Assembly (NCBI GenBank): GCA_963800235.1
Contig: CAWDAD010000003.1
Coordinates: 496,001 to 560,000 of the forward strand
Source of the DNA: CAVVNP01 sp963800235
Lineage (GTDB): Bacteria > Actinomycetota > Acidimicrobiia > Acidimicrobiales > Iamiaceae
Length of the DNA stretch: 64,000 nucleotides
Reading direction: 5' to 3'
The notes beneath the pieces are model-generated. The model saw only the letters and a list, made by a program, of their open reading frames with translations. It searched no databases and was not told where the DNA came from. This document shows positions 17,483 to 27,027 of the stretch, one piece after another; positions within the stretch are counted from its first letter, which is position 1, and every line of letters starts with the position of its first letter. Position numbers and translations under genes: made by a program.

Positions 17483-18319
17483 GAGCCCTTCGTGCGGGGA
17501 GGCCGGACGTCGAAGAGGCGATCGGCCAGCGGCCGGGCGGCGACGACCTCGTCCGGGTCGGCGCCCCACCCCGCCAGCAGGGCGTCGGTGATCTCGGCGC
17601 CGAGCCGGGCGCCGGTGGTCGGCAGCCCCGTGGTGAGGCCGTCGACGAGCAGGGCGCCGTTCAGGGCCACCACCCACGCCAGGGTCCGGGCCAGCGCGCC
17701 GTCGACCGGCTCGTCGATGGGGTCGGCGACCGGGCGGTGGGCCGACGAGCGCGCCGGCGTCGACGGCGGCCTCGAGGAGCCGTCGGGGCGCGTCGAGCAC
17801 GACCATGGCGGCCGGCACGACGGTGGCGGCGTCGGCGGTCTCCTGGGCGCCCGGGGTCACGAGGAGCTGCTGCTGGAGGGTGAACTGGCGAGGGAACCGC
17901 TGGGGGGCGTCGAGGAAGAGGTCGGAGAAGGCGAGCAGCCGGGCCAGCGCCACGACGCGCCCGGCGGGGGCGGGATCGGTCGTGGCCAGGACGTCGTCCC
18001 ACGCCGCCAGCTGGCGGTCGACCGCCGCGCCGAGATCGCCGAGCGCCCGCTGCTGGAGCGCGGCGAGGAGCGCGCTGCGCGAGGAGAAGTAGGTGTACAG
18101 CGACGCGGGGGCGTAGTCGGCGGCCTCGGCCAGGGCGGCCATGGTGACCCCGTCGACGCCGTCGGCCTCGACCAGGTCGGCGGCCAGGTCGAGCAGCGAC
18201 TCGCGGCGCGCCCGGCGCTTGCGGGTCCGGCGGTCGGGCTCGACGGTCCCCGCCGCGGTGGTTGTCGATGTGCGTACGTTTTCCGAAGACACTTCGAACA
18301 TCGTACGGGCTTCGTTCAT
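17479..18319 (-). pseudogene. TetR-family regulator with a frameshift
   Basis: The N-terminal half is a clear TetR DNA-binding domain (RRESLLDLAADLVEADGVDGVTM, given here only as its location near residues 35-57, then YAPASLYTYFSSRSALLAAL). The C-terminal ligand-domain end (ALARTLAWVVALNGALLVDG) lies in another frame. Removing one base from the CCC run at 17739-17741 restores a continuous protein of about 280 residues. This is either a sequencing error or a disabling mutation. Possible starts are ATG 18319, ATG 18301 and GTG 18292; the last two fall inside a 35-base dyad. It is coupled to the hydroxylase gene, and autoregulation is inferred. Confidence 0.7.
18273..18307. promoter_or_regulatory. 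35-bp imperfect palindrome, putative TetR operator
   Basis: The element is symmetric about ACA: outer arms CGTACG and CGTACG, and inner arms CCGAAG and CTTCGA (5 of 6 pairs), with 4 unpaired bases between on each side. It overlaps the start region of the tetR-like gene, where an autorepressor would bind. Confidence 0.5.
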
Positions 18320-18357
18320 GGTCGTCAACCGGTCCCACCGCCGGGCCCGGCGGGCCG

Positions 18358-18885
18358 TCAGCCGTCCGGGGCCACCTCGGCGGCGCGCACGGCGCCGACG
18401 GCGGCTTCGACGACCGCGTCGGTCCCGGCGGTGGCATCGACCTCGACCACCGGGCCGAGGTCCGCGACGGGCGCCTCGATCGATCGGAGCTGCGAGGCCA
18501 GCAGGTCCGGTCCGACGGTGCTGGGCCGGGCCCGGTGCCGCCGGCGCAGCCGGTCGGCGACCACCCCGGGCGGGGCGACCAGGTGCAGCCAGAGCACCGG
18601 AGCGAGGCCGGCGACGAGGGCGCGCCGGTGGACCGCCTTGAGCGCCGAGCAGGCGAGGACCGGCTCCTCGCCGCGTCGGTTCGCCGTCACCAGGGCCTGG
18701 TGCATCCTGGCGATCCACGGCCCGCGGGCGGCGTCGTCGAGCGGTCGACCGGCAGCCATGGCCGCCAGCGAGGCCGGGGTGTGGAAGGCGTCGGCATCGA
18801 GGAACGGGCGGCCGAGACGGGCGGCCAGCGCCTCCCCCACCGTCGTCTTTCCGACGCCGCTGACCCCCATCACGATCACGATCAC
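18358..18885 (-). CDS. Gluconokinase
   Basis: 175 residues from GTG 18885. The P-loop MGVSGVGKTTVGEALA opens the protein, followed by the GntK signatures FLDADAFHTPASLAAM, GRPLDDAARGPWIARM and LACSALKAVHR. It phosphorylates D-gluconate to 6-phosphogluconate for the pentose phosphate pathway. It ends 38 bases before the tetR start on the same strand, so weak co-transcription is possible although no functional link is obvious. The YihY gene starts divergently 130 bases away. Confidence 0.92.
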   Translation of the reverse strand: MIVIVMGVSGVGKTTVGEALAARLGRPFLDADAFHTPASLAAMAAGRPLDDAARGPWIARMHQALVTANRRGEEPVLACSALKAVHRRALVAGLAPVLWLHLVAPPGVVADRLRRRHRARPSTVGPDLLASQLRSIEAPVADLGPVVEVDATAGTDAVVEAAVGAVRAAEVAPDG

Positions 18886-19014
18886 CCGGCGATCCAAGCA
18901 GCCGCCGGGCGGTCCGGCCACCACCCGCCCCCGGCGGCAGGGCCAGCGGACGGGCGAACGACCGCGATGACCACGGTGGGCGGTCGGGCGGGGGTCGGCT
19001 GGAAGGATGGCCCC

Positions 19015-19965
19015 ATGGCGACCGAAGCGGGCCGCAGCGCGGAGTCCCCCCTCGAGATGCCGGCCGAGGGCTGGAAGGAGGTCGGCCTCCGGGTCAAGGA
19101 GGCGGCCAAGCGCGACTCGATCGCCCTGCTGTCGGCCGGCCTGGGCTTCTACGCCCTGCTGGCGGTGGTGCCGGCGATGGTCGCCATCGTGTCGATCTAC
19201 GGGTTGGTCCTCGACCCCCGCGACATCACCACCCAGGTCGACAGGTACCTGGGGTCGGCCCCGCCCGAGGCCCAGGCCCTGCTCCGCCACCAGCTCGAGA
19301 AGCTGACCAGCGCCAGCGGTGGCGGTCTCGGCATCGGGGTGGTGCTCGGCATCGTGATCGCCCTCTGGAGCGCGTCGGCCGGCATGAAGCACCTCATCGA
19401 GGCCGTCAACGTCGTCTACGACGAGGAGGAGTCGCGGGGGTACGTGAAGCTGCGGCTGACCGCCCTGGCCCTCACCGTCGGGACGGTGGCGTTCCTGGTG
19501 GTCTCGGTCGGGGTCATCACCGTGCTGCCCGGTCTGTTCGACCACCTCGGCGTGCTGGGCGGCCTGCTGCTCGGCCTGGCCCGGTTCGGCGGCCTCTTCG
19601 CCGCCTTCATCATCGGGCTCAGCGTGCTCTACCGCTTCGGCCCCGACCGGCGCGACCCCGAGTGGCGCTGGGTCACGTGGGGTTCGCTGGCGGCAGCGGC
19701 GATCTGGATCGTCGCCTCGATCGCCTTCTCCGTGTACACGTCGAACTTCGGCCGGTTCAACAGGACCTACGGGTCGCTCGGGGCGGTGATCGTGGTCCTG
19801 CTGTGGCTCGAGATCAGCGCCGCCGCCGTGCTGCTCGGGGCCGAGCTCAACGCGGAGCTGGAGCGCCAGACGGCGCGTGACACCACCGTCGACGGCGACG
19901 AACCGATCGGGGCGCGCCAGGCCGAGGTCGCCGACCAGGTCGGCGCCGAGCCCTCCCCCGGCTGA
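19015..19965 (+). CDS. YihY/virulence factor BrkB family membrane protein
   Basis: 316 residues. After a 30-residue cytosolic N-terminus comes the family signature region DSIALLSAGLGFYALLAVVPAMVAIVSIYGL, located near residues 36-66. Further helices carry WSASAGMKHLIEAVNVVYDEEE, RRDPEWRWVTWGSLAAAAIW and NFGRFNRTYGSLGAVIVVLLWLEISA. About six membrane spans are expected. The family was once called ribonuclease BN; its role is thought to be transport or export and is not settled. It appears monocistronic. Confidence 0.88.
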   Translation: MATEAGRSAESPLEMPAEGWKEVGLRVKEAAKRDSIALLSAGLGFYALLAVVPAMVAIVSIYGLVLDPRDITTQVDRYLGSAPPEAQALLRHQLEKLTSASGGGLGIGVVLGIVIALWSASAGMKHLIEAVNVVYDEEESRGYVKLRLTALALTVGTVAFLVVSVGVITVLPGLFDHLGVLGGLLLGLARFGGLFAAFIIGLSVLYRFGPDRRDPEWRWVTWGSLAAAAIWIVASIAFSVYTSNFGRFNRTYGSLGAVIVVLLWLEISAAAVLLGAELNAELERQTARDTTVDGDEPIGARQAEVADQVGAEPSPG

Positions 19966-20032
19966 CCGTCGTCCCGGGACCGGACGGGCAGGGGCGCGAC
20001 GGGCCCACCCCCGGTCGGACCGACCGGTGCAC

Positions 20033-20038
20033 TACCGT
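20033..20038 (+). promoter_or_regulatory. Candidate -10 box before the first phospholipase C gene
   Basis: TACCGT lies 17 bases before ATG 20056. The downstream position of the start implies a short leader rather than a leaderless message. Confidence 0.3.
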
Positions 20039-20055
20039 GCCGGCCGACCGAGCGC

Positions 20056-21678
20056 ATGACCGGGGGGTCGGAGCACATGGCAGCAGTGCCGGGACGCGGC
20101 GACGAGGTCGCCTGGCGCCTGGAGATGTCCCGGCGGAAGGTCCTGAAGGGGATGCTGGCGGCGGCCGGTGTCGCCGCCGCCGGGGCCGGGGTGAGCTCGT
20201 GGCTCACCCAGGGTCCGGCCCGGGCCGCCGGCGCCATCCTGCCGCCGGGCACCCGGCCCGACCCCACCAAGCCGGAGGGCACCGACCTCCTGCCCCAGAT
20301 CGAGCACATCGTGATCTACATGCAGGAGAACCAGTCCTACGACCACTACTTCGGCACCCTCGGCAAGGGGGACGGGTTCACCATCGGCGCCGGCGGCCTG
20401 CCGACCAACACCAACCTCGACGCCCAGGGCAACCCGGTCACCGTCCACCACGTCACCGACACCTGCGACGCCATCAGCGGCGACCACTCCTGGAACGGCA
20501 CCCACCAGGAGTGGAACCAGGGCGCCATGGACGGCTTCGCCAAGGTCAGCGGCCCGAACGTCATGGGCTACTACGACGAGACCAACCTGCCCTTCTACCG
20601 GGGCCTGGCCGACACCTTCCCCCTGTGCGACCGCTGGTTCTCCTCGGTGCTCGGTCCCACCTACCCCAACCGGCGGTTCCTGCAGGCGGCCACCTCGATC
20701 GGCATCGTCTCGACCGACACCAACGAGGTGCTGGCCACGCCGACCGCCCCCAACGGCACCATCTGGGACCGACTGCTCGACCACGGCATCACCTGGGCCG
20801 ACTACGCCATCGACATCTGGGACATCCTGCTGTTCCCCAACGGGCCGTTCCTCGACCGCAGCGCCCCGAACCGCAAGTTCTACGCCGACTTCCTGGCCGA
20901 CTGCACCAACGGCACCCTCCCCCAGGTCAGCATCCTGGCGCCCGGCGGCCACGACCAGTACGACGAGGGCTCGCAGGACGTGCAGAACGGCGAGGCCTTC
21001 AGCGCCTCGATCATCAACTCGATCATGAACAGCTCGTGCTGGCCGACCACCGCGATCCTGTTCACCTGGGACGAGCACGGCGGCGGCTACGACCACGTGC
21101 CGCCGCCGGCGGCGGTGGCACCGGACGACATCGCCCCCCGCATCACCGTGCCCCCCGACCAGCCGGGCGACTTCGCCCAGTACGGCATCCGGGTGCCCGG
21201 CTTCGTGATCTCGCCGTGGTCGCGGGCCGGCGGCTACGTCTCCCACGTCGTCCACGACCACACCTCGGTGCTCAAGTTCATCGAGACCAAGTTCAACCTC
21301 GGGGCCATGACCTACCGGGACGCCAACGCCGACGACCTGCTCGACTGCTTCGACTTCAGCCGCCCGCAGTTCCTCGACCCGCCGCCGCTGCCGGAGCCGG
21401 GGCTGCCCGCCACCGGCAGCGCCTGCCAGCCCCAGCCCCGCGAGCCCACCGCCCCCAAGAGCCCGACGACCACGACCACCACCACGACCTCGCCGAGCAC
21501 CACCGCCCCCGCCGGATCGTCGACCACCGGCCCGGGCGGCGGCGGAGCGGGAGCAGGCGGGACCGGGACCGGCGCGGGCGGGACCGGCGCGGGCGGCGGG
21601 TCGGGCGGGACCGGCGCCGGCGCGACGTCGACCGGGCCGGCCGCCCCGGTGAGCGGTCCGGTCAGCTTCACCGGCTGA
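20056..21678 (+). CDS. TAT-exported phospholipase C/phosphoesterase-family protein (copy 1)
   Basis: 540 residues. A twin-arginine signal (MSRRKVLKGMLAAAG, about residues 24-38) precedes the mature domain. The alkaline-phosphatase-like metal site is seen in IEHIVIYMQENQSYDHYFG, LFTWDEHGGGYDHVPPP and VVHDHTSVLKFIETKF, as in bacterial non-haemolytic phospholipase C and acid phosphatases (phosphoesterase family). It probably cleaves phospholipid or other phosphoester bonds outside the cell. The last 90 residues are a Thr-rich then Gly-rich tail with no membrane helix or sortase motif, so it is secreted or loosely attached. A paralogue lies 7 kb away in inverted orientation. Confidence 0.9.
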   Translation: MTGGSEHMAAVPGRGDEVAWRLEMSRRKVLKGMLAAAGVAAAGAGVSSWLTQGPARAAGAILPPGTRPDPTKPEGTDLLPQIEHIVIYMQENQSYDHYFGTLGKGDGFTIGAGGLPTNTNLDAQGNPVTVHHVTDTCDAISGDHSWNGTHQEWNQGAMDGFAKVSGPNVMGYYDETNLPFYRGLADTFPLCDRWFSSVLGPTYPNRRFLQAATSIGIVSTDTNEVLATPTAPNGTIWDRLLDHGITWADYAIDIWDILLFPNGPFLDRSAPNRKFYADFLADCTNGTLPQVSILAPGGHDQYDEGSQDVQNGEAFSASIINSIMNSSCWPTTAILFTWDEHGGGYDHVPPPAAVAPDDIAPRITVPPDQPGDFAQYGIRVPGFVISPWSRAGGYVSHVVHDHTSVLKFIETKFNLGAMTYRDANADDLLDCFDFSRPQFLDPPPLPEPGLPATGSACQPQPREPTAPKSPTTTTTTTTSPSTTAPAGSSTTGPGGGGAGAGGTGTGAGGTGAGGGSGGTGAGATSTGPAAPVSGPVSFTG

Positions 21679-21726
21679 GGCGGCGCCGCTCGACCGACCC
21701 GGAGGCACGCGACGTGCGTCCCCGTG

Positions 21727-21745
21727 TCGAGTTAGGCATACCTAC
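21727..21745 (+). promoter_or_regulatory. DtxR/IdeR-like iron box upstream of the efe genes
   Basis: The 19 bases TCGAGTTAGGCATACCTAC match the DtxR/IdeR consensus TTAGGTTAGSCTAACCTAA at 13 positions, including TTAGGC and ACCTA. It sits about 10 bases upstream of a TAGCTT box (21756-21761) and 25 bases before the efeU start, where an iron-dependent repressor would block transcription. A perfect ACCA-type inverted repeat (CTACCA/TGGTAG, 21742-21758) overlaps its edge. Confidence 0.5.
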
Positions 21746-21770
21746 CAAGCTCTGGTAGCTTCGGCTGCCG

Positions 21771-23829
21771 ATGTTCACCGATGCGCTGCCGAACCTGCTG
21801 ATCGGCCTGCGCGAGGGGCTCGAGGCCGGCCTCATCGTGTCGATCCTGGTGGCCACCGTCGTCCGCGCCGGTCGCCGCCACCAGCTCACCCCGCTCTGGC
21901 TCGGCGTGGTGGCCGCCGCCGCCATCAGCCTCGCCTTCGGCGCCGTGCTCACCTTCGCCGCCGCCGACCTCTCGACCCGCAACCAGGAGGCCATCGGCGG
22001 GATCCTGAGCCTGGTCGCGGTCGGGTTCGTCACCTGGATGGTCTTCTGGATGCGGCGCTCGGCCCGCACCCTGAGCGCCGAGCTGACCTCGCGGACCGAG
22101 CAGGCGCTGGTCCTCGGCAGCCGGGTCGTGGTGGTGACCGCCTTCGTGGCGGTGGCACGCGAGGGCCTCGAGTCGGCCCTCTTCCTCTGGAGCACGACCC
22201 GCACCGCCGGCGAGTCGACGGGGCCGCTCCTCGGCGCGCTGCTCGGGTTCGCCATCGCCGGCGGGCTCTGCTTCGGCCTCTACCGCCGGGCGCTGCGCAT
22301 CAACCTCTCCCGGTTCTTCACCTGGACCGGCGCGGGGCTGATCGTGGTCGCCGCCGGCGTGCTCGGCTACGCCGTCGCCGAGCTGCAGGAGGCCGCCATC
22401 CTGCCCGGCGGCGAGACCCTCGCCGTCGACCTCACCCGCCACATCGACCCCACCTCGTGGTACGCCCGGCTGGTCGAGGGCGTGTTCAACCTCACGCCGA
22501 GCATGTCGGTGCTGCGGGTCGTCGCCTACCTCACCTACCTGGTCGTGGTGCTCGGGCTCTTCCTCTGGGCGGCACGCCGGGTGCCCGCCCCGACCCGGCC
22601 CGCGCCGGCCGGGCCGACGCCCGCCGCGGGCACCGAACCGGCAGTCGCCGGTGGCCGGCGGCGCACCCTGCTCGTCGGGGCCGGGCTGGTGCTCGTACCC
22701 GCCCTCCTGGTCGCCCTGGTCGTGGCGCTGACGGGCACCAAGGACGGCGAGCCGACCGTCGCCATCGAGGTCACCGACCACGCCTGCGCCCCCGACTGGC
22801 AGGCCCCCGACTCCGGGCGGCGCCGGTTCGAGATCGACAACGAGTCGTCGACCACGATCGAGATCTACCTCCGGTCCGCCGACGGCCGCACCACCTACGG
22901 CGAGGTCGAGGGCCTGGCGCCCGGCACCAACCGCACCCTCGAGGTCGTCGTGCCGCCCGGCTCCTACCGCTGGCGCTGCGTCACCGTCGCCGGCGCGGTC
23001 ACCCACTCCGGCACCGCCACCGTCACCGGCGACCAGGTCCACGGCGCCACCACCTCCCGTCCCGTGTCGGCCGCCGAGCTCGACGCCGCCGTCGCCCGCT
23101 ACCGGACCCGGGTCGGCACCCGCCTCGTCGCGCTGGTGGCCGACACCGACGCCCTCACCGCCGCGGTGCGCTCCGGCGACCTCGGACCGGCCCGGGCGCG
23201 CTGGGTGGTGGCCCACCAGAGCTACCAGCGGATGGGCGCGGCCTACGGCACCTTCGGCGACCTGGACACCGCCATCGACGGGCGACCCGACGGCCTGGCC
23301 GGCGGGGCCGGCGATCCCTCCTTCACCGGCTTCCACCGGCTCGAGCACGAGCTGTGGCACCCCGGGACCGGCGACCCGGTGGCCACCGCCGACCGGCTCG
23401 ACGCCGACGTCCACCGCCTGCAGTCGAGCTTCCCGACCCTCGACACCGACCCGACCGACCTCGCCCTGCGGGCCCACGAGATCCTGGAGAACACGCTGCA
23501 GCTCGAGCTGACCGGCCAGACCGACCAGGGCAGCGGATCGAACCTGGCGACCGCCCGGGCCAACGTCGACGGCACCTTCGACGCCCTCGACGCCCTCGCC
23601 CCGCTGCTGCGCGACCGCGACCCGGCAGGCGCTGCGGGCGAGCACCGCCGACCTGCACGAGCTGGCCGACCTGCTCGACGGCGCCCGCCGCCCGGACGGC
23701 GCCTGGACGCCGGTCGGCGCCCTGACCCGGGCCCAGCGCCAGCGGCTCGACGGGGTCACCGGCGAGCTGCTCGAGGAGCTGGCCCCGATCCCCGACGTGC
23801 TCGAGCCGGCGCCGGGCGGAGCGGGCTGA
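21771..23829 (+). CDS. EfeU-EfeO fusion, iron permease plus periplasmic-type M75 domain (frameshift near the end)
   Basis: The N-terminal 285 residues are an FTR1/EfeU iron permease with seven membrane spans and the ferric-site motifs GLREGLEAGL and AREGLESALF. A second hydrophobic segment leads into an EfeO-like part: a cupredoxin domain (VTDHACAPDW, YRWRCVTV) and the M75 domain with GFHRLEHELWHPG (the HxxE motif) and HEILENTLQLELTG. EfeUO normally are separate proteins; here one chain would couple ferrous/ferric handling outside with transport. An extra base in the CCC run at 23621-23623 shifts frame. After it the correct C-terminus (ASTADLHELADLLDGARRPD) runs to the TGA at 23827-23829. Confidence 0.85.
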
Positions 23830-23831
23830 GC

Positions 23832-25066
23832 GTGGCCGACCTCTCGCGCCGCCGCTTCCTCGGCGCAGCCGCCGTCGGCGGCGCCGCCGGGCTGGCCAGC
23901 GCCTACCCGCTCGGCGTGGCCCGCGGCGAGTCGCTGCCGCCGGCCGACCGGGGGCGGCCGAGCATCCGCCCCTTCCACGGCGACCACCAGGCGGGGGTCG
24001 TCGAGCCGCCCGCCCCCGAGGCCACCATCGCCAGCTTCGACGTGCTGGCCGCCGACCGGGCCGAGCTGGCCGACCTGCTGCGCGCCCTCACCCACGAGGC
24101 CCGTCGGCTGACCGCGGGAGGTGACCCGGCCGACCCCGGCACCAAGGCGCCCCCCGCCGACAACGGCGTGCTCGGGCCGCTCCCCCTCCCGACCCGGCGC
24201 TGAACATCACCGTGGGCGTCGGCGCCGGCCTGTTCGACGACCGCTACGGGCTGGCCGACCGCCGGCCGGCCCGGCTGACGGCCATGCCCACCTTCCCCGA
24301 CGACCACCTCGACCCGACCGAGACCCACGGCGACCTCGTCCTCCAGGTCGGGGCCACCCGGCGCGACACCGTGCTGCACGCCCTCCGCCAGATCGCCCGC
24401 CGCACCCGGGGCGGCATGCAGCTGCGCTGGAAGGTCGACGGGTTCTCGAGCGCGCCGCGGCCGTCCGGTGCCGGACGCAACCTGCTCGGCTTCAAGGACG
24501 GCACCGCCAACCCCGACATCACCGACGCGGCCGAGATGGACCGGCTGGTCTGGGTCCACGGCGGCCGCGGCGGCGAGCCGGCGTGGACCGACGGCGGCAG
24601 CTACCAGGTGGTGCGCACCATCCGCATGCTCGTCGAGTTCTGGGACCGGGTCTCGCTGACCGAGCAGGAGACCATGATCGGCCGGCGCAAGGACACCGGA
24701 GCCCCGCTCGACGGCAACCGCGAGGCCGACGTGCCCGACTACCGCGCCGACCCGGAGGGCGACTCGATCTCCCTCGACGCCCACATCCGCCTGGCCAACC
24801 CCCGCACCCCGGGGAGCGACGACAGCCGCATCCTGCGTCGGGGCTACAACTACGACCGGGGCATCGACGCCAACGGCAACCTCGACATGGGGCTGGTCTT
24901 CACCTGCTTCCAGCAGGACCCGGCCCGCCAGTTCGAGGCGGTCCAGCACCGCCTGGCCGGTGAGCCGCTCGTGGACTACGTCTCCCCCACCGGCGGTGGC
25001 TACTTCTTCGCCCTCCCCGGGGTGCGCGACGGCGCCGACCACTACGGGCGGACCCTGCTCGCCTGA
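23832..25066 (+). pseudogene. efeB: EfeB, TAT-exported DyP-type haem peroxidase, with a frameshift
   Basis: It starts at GTG 23832, 2 bases after the EfeO stop. A TAT signal (DLSRRRFLGAAAVGGAAG) is followed by the DyP N-domain (EATIASFDVLAADRAELA). The frame then breaks: adding one C to the CCCCC run at 24182-24186 joins it to DPALNITVGVGAGLFDDRYG and to the rest of the protein. The rest holds the DyP motif LLGFKDGTANP, LVEFWDRVSLTEQE and a normal C-terminus GGGYFFALPGVRD. EfeB oxidises ferrous iron or strips iron from haem for EfeUO. Whether the gene is broken or misread needs raw data. Confidence 0.8.
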
Positions 25067-25169
25067 CGCACCGACGGCGGCGGCGCGATCTTTTGCCAGA
25101 TGCTTGCCGGGGCCAGCGTCGCCCGAGCGGCAGGCGGAGCAGGCTGCGTGCCGTGGGCAGGGCGCTGCG

Positions 25170-26120
25170 GTGATCGAGCTCCGTCGGGTCACGAAGCGCT
25201 ACGGCGACACGGTGGCCGTCGACGACCTCTCCATCGACGTCCCCGCCGGACGGGTCACCGGCTTCCTCGGCCCGAACGGCGCCGGGAAGTCGACGACGAT
25301 GCGCATGATCATCGGCCTCGACCGCCCCACCTCCGGCACCATCTCGGTCAACGGCCGGCGCTACGCCGACCTGCGCTACCCCCTCCACGAGGTCGGAGCG
25401 CTGCTCGAGGCCCGGGCCGTCCACCCGGGGCGCACCGCCCGCAACCACCTGCGGTGGCTCGCGCAGTCGAACGGGATCGGCCGGCGTCGGGTCGACGAGG
25501 TGCTCGAGCAGGTCGGGCTCTCCTCGGTCGCGGGCAAGCGGGCCGGCAGCTTCTCGCTGGGCATGGGCCAGCGGCTCGGCATCGCCGCCGCCCTCCTCGG
25601 CGACCCGGGTGTGCTGCTCCTCGACGAGCCGGTGAACGGCCTCGACCCCGAGGGCATCCAGTGGGTCCGCAACCTGCTGCGCGGCCTGGCCGCCGAGGGC
25701 CGCACGGTCTTCGTGTCGAGCCACCTGATGAGCGAGATGTCGGTGACCGCCGACCACCTGATCGTGGTCGGTCAGGGCCGGCTCGTCGCCAGCGGCAGCG
25801 TGGCCGAGATCATCGCCGGCACCTCGGCCGAGCAGGTCCGGGTCGTGTCGCCCGACCTCGACCGGCTCCGCCGGCTGCTCGAGCGACCCGGGGTCGTGGT
25901 GGCCCTCGACGGCGAGGACGCCGCCGTCCTCACCGGGCTCGACTGCCGAGCGGTCGGCACCGCCGCCGCCCGGGCCGGCATCACCCTGTGGGAGCTGTCG
26001 CCGCAGCGGGCGTCGCTCGAGGAGGCGTTCATGGAGATGACCCGCGACCGCGGCGAGTTCCGGGCCGCGGCGGGTGCCGGGACGGGTACCGGTCCCGCCC
26101 CCGGCGGGGCGCCGGCGTGA
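25170..26120 (+). CDS. ABC transporter ATP-binding protein
   Basis: 316 residues from GTG 25170. Walker A is FLGPNGAGKSTTM, the signature motif is SFSLGMGQRLG, Walker B is VLLLDEPVNGLDPEG, and the H-loop is VFVSSHLMSEM. The C-terminal 80 residues (VRVVSPDLDRLRRLL, LEEAFMEMTRDRGE) are typical of DrrA/BcrA-type drug or lipid exporters. It overlaps the permease gene by GTGA and forms an exporter with it; the substrate is unknown. The gap of 103 bases after efeB suggests a separate transcript. Confidence 0.92.
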   Translation: MIELRRVTKRYGDTVAVDDLSIDVPAGRVTGFLGPNGAGKSTTMRMIIGLDRPTSGTISVNGRRYADLRYPLHEVGALLEARAVHPGRTARNHLRWLAQSNGIGRRRVDEVLEQVGLSSVAGKRAGSFSLGMGQRLGIAAALLGDPGVLLLDEPVNGLDPEGIQWVRNLLRGLAAEGRTVFVSSHLMSEMSVTADHLIVVGQGRLVASGSVAEIIAGTSAEQVRVVSPDLDRLRRLLERPGVVVALDGEDAAVLTGLDCRAVGTAAARAGITLWELSPQRASLEEAFMEMTRDRGEFRAAAGAGTGTGPAPGGAPA

Positions 26121-26965
26121 CCGCCGTCGGGTCGGCGTCGGCGGACCGGACGGCCGTGGTGACGTCCACCCCGGAGCCGTCGACGCCCAGGCTCTTCACG
26201 TCGACCGCTCGGGCCGAGCTCACCAAGCTGCGCACGGTGCGCTCGACCATGTGGTCGCTGCTCGTCAGCTTGGTCATCACCGTCGGGTTGGGCGCGCTGT
26301 TCTGCGCCGCCCGGGTCGCCCGATGGGACCGGCTCGGCCTCCGAGCCCGGCTCACCTTCGACGCCGCCGGCTTCAGCCTGAACGGCCTCTTCCTCGCCCA
26401 GCTCGCCATCGGGGTGCTCGGCGTGCTGGTGATCTCCTCGGAGTACGCCACCGGCCAGATCCGCGCGACCTTCGGGGCCACGCCGCAACGCCGGCTGGTG
26501 CTGGGGGCCAAGGTGCTGGTGTTCATGGCGACCACCTTCCTCGTCGGCCTGGTGGGCTGCGTGATCGCCTTCGGCGTCGGCCAGTCGATCCTCGCCGAGA
26601 AGCACGCCGGGGTCTCGCTGTCCGACCCGACCGCCGCACGGGTGGTCGTCGGCGGCGCCCTCTACCTGATGGTCCTCGGCGCCTTCTCCATCGGGCTCGG
26701 GGCCATCATCCGACGCACCGCGGGGGCCATCGCCGCCCTGGTCGGCGTGCTGCTGATCCTGCCCATCCTCACCGAGTTCCTGCCCGACCCCTGGAACCAG
26801 GATGTGCGCAAGTACCTGCCGTCCGAAGCCGGCGGCGGCATCTTCCACGGGCTGGCGCGGCGGGCCGGCGACCTGGCCCCGTGGACCGGCTTCGCCCTGT
26901 TCTGCGGCTACGCGCTGGTCCTGCTGATCGTGGCCGCGGTCCTGCTCGACCGCCGCGACGCCTGA
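26117..26965 (+). CDS. ABC-2 type transporter permease
   Basis: 282 residues. After a 35-residue cytosolic start (ARAELTKLRTVRSTMW, typical of ABC-2 permeases), about six helices follow, including SLLVSLVITVGLGALFCAA, IGVLGVLVISSEYATGQIR and GALYLMVLGAFSIGLGAII. The segment ISSEYATGQIRATFGATP is the usual cytosolic loop of this family. It pairs with the coupled ATPase upstream as a two-gene exporter, probably for a drug, lipid or peptide. Confidence 0.88.
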   Translation: MTAVGSASADRTAVVTSTPEPSTPRLFTSTARAELTKLRTVRSTMWSLLVSLVITVGLGALFCAARVARWDRLGLRARLTFDAAGFSLNGLFLAQLAIGVLGVLVISSEYATGQIRATFGATPQRRLVLGAKVLVFMATTFLVGLVGCVIAFGVGQSILAEKHAGVSLSDPTAARVVVGGALYLMVLGAFSIGLGAIIRRTAGAIAALVGVLLILPILTEFLPDPWNQDVRKYLPSEAGGGIFHGLARRAGDLAPWTGFALFCGYALVLLIVAAVLLDRRDA

Positions 26966-26974
26966 CCAGCGGCC

Positions 26975-26989
26975 CCGACGGACCGTCGG
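26975..26989. terminator. Small hairpin between convergent permease and phospholipase genes
   Basis: Perfect 6-bp stem CCGACG/CGTCGG with a 3-base loop, 9 bases after the permease stop. It is a modest candidate for a shared terminator. Confidence 0.35.
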
Positions 26990-27027
26990 CACCCGACGGA
27001 CCGACCACCGCTCGCCTGGGCCGTCGA

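Noticed and set aside
25089..25094. TTTT run after efeB as a terminator tail
   Set aside because: No stem of useful length precedes it.
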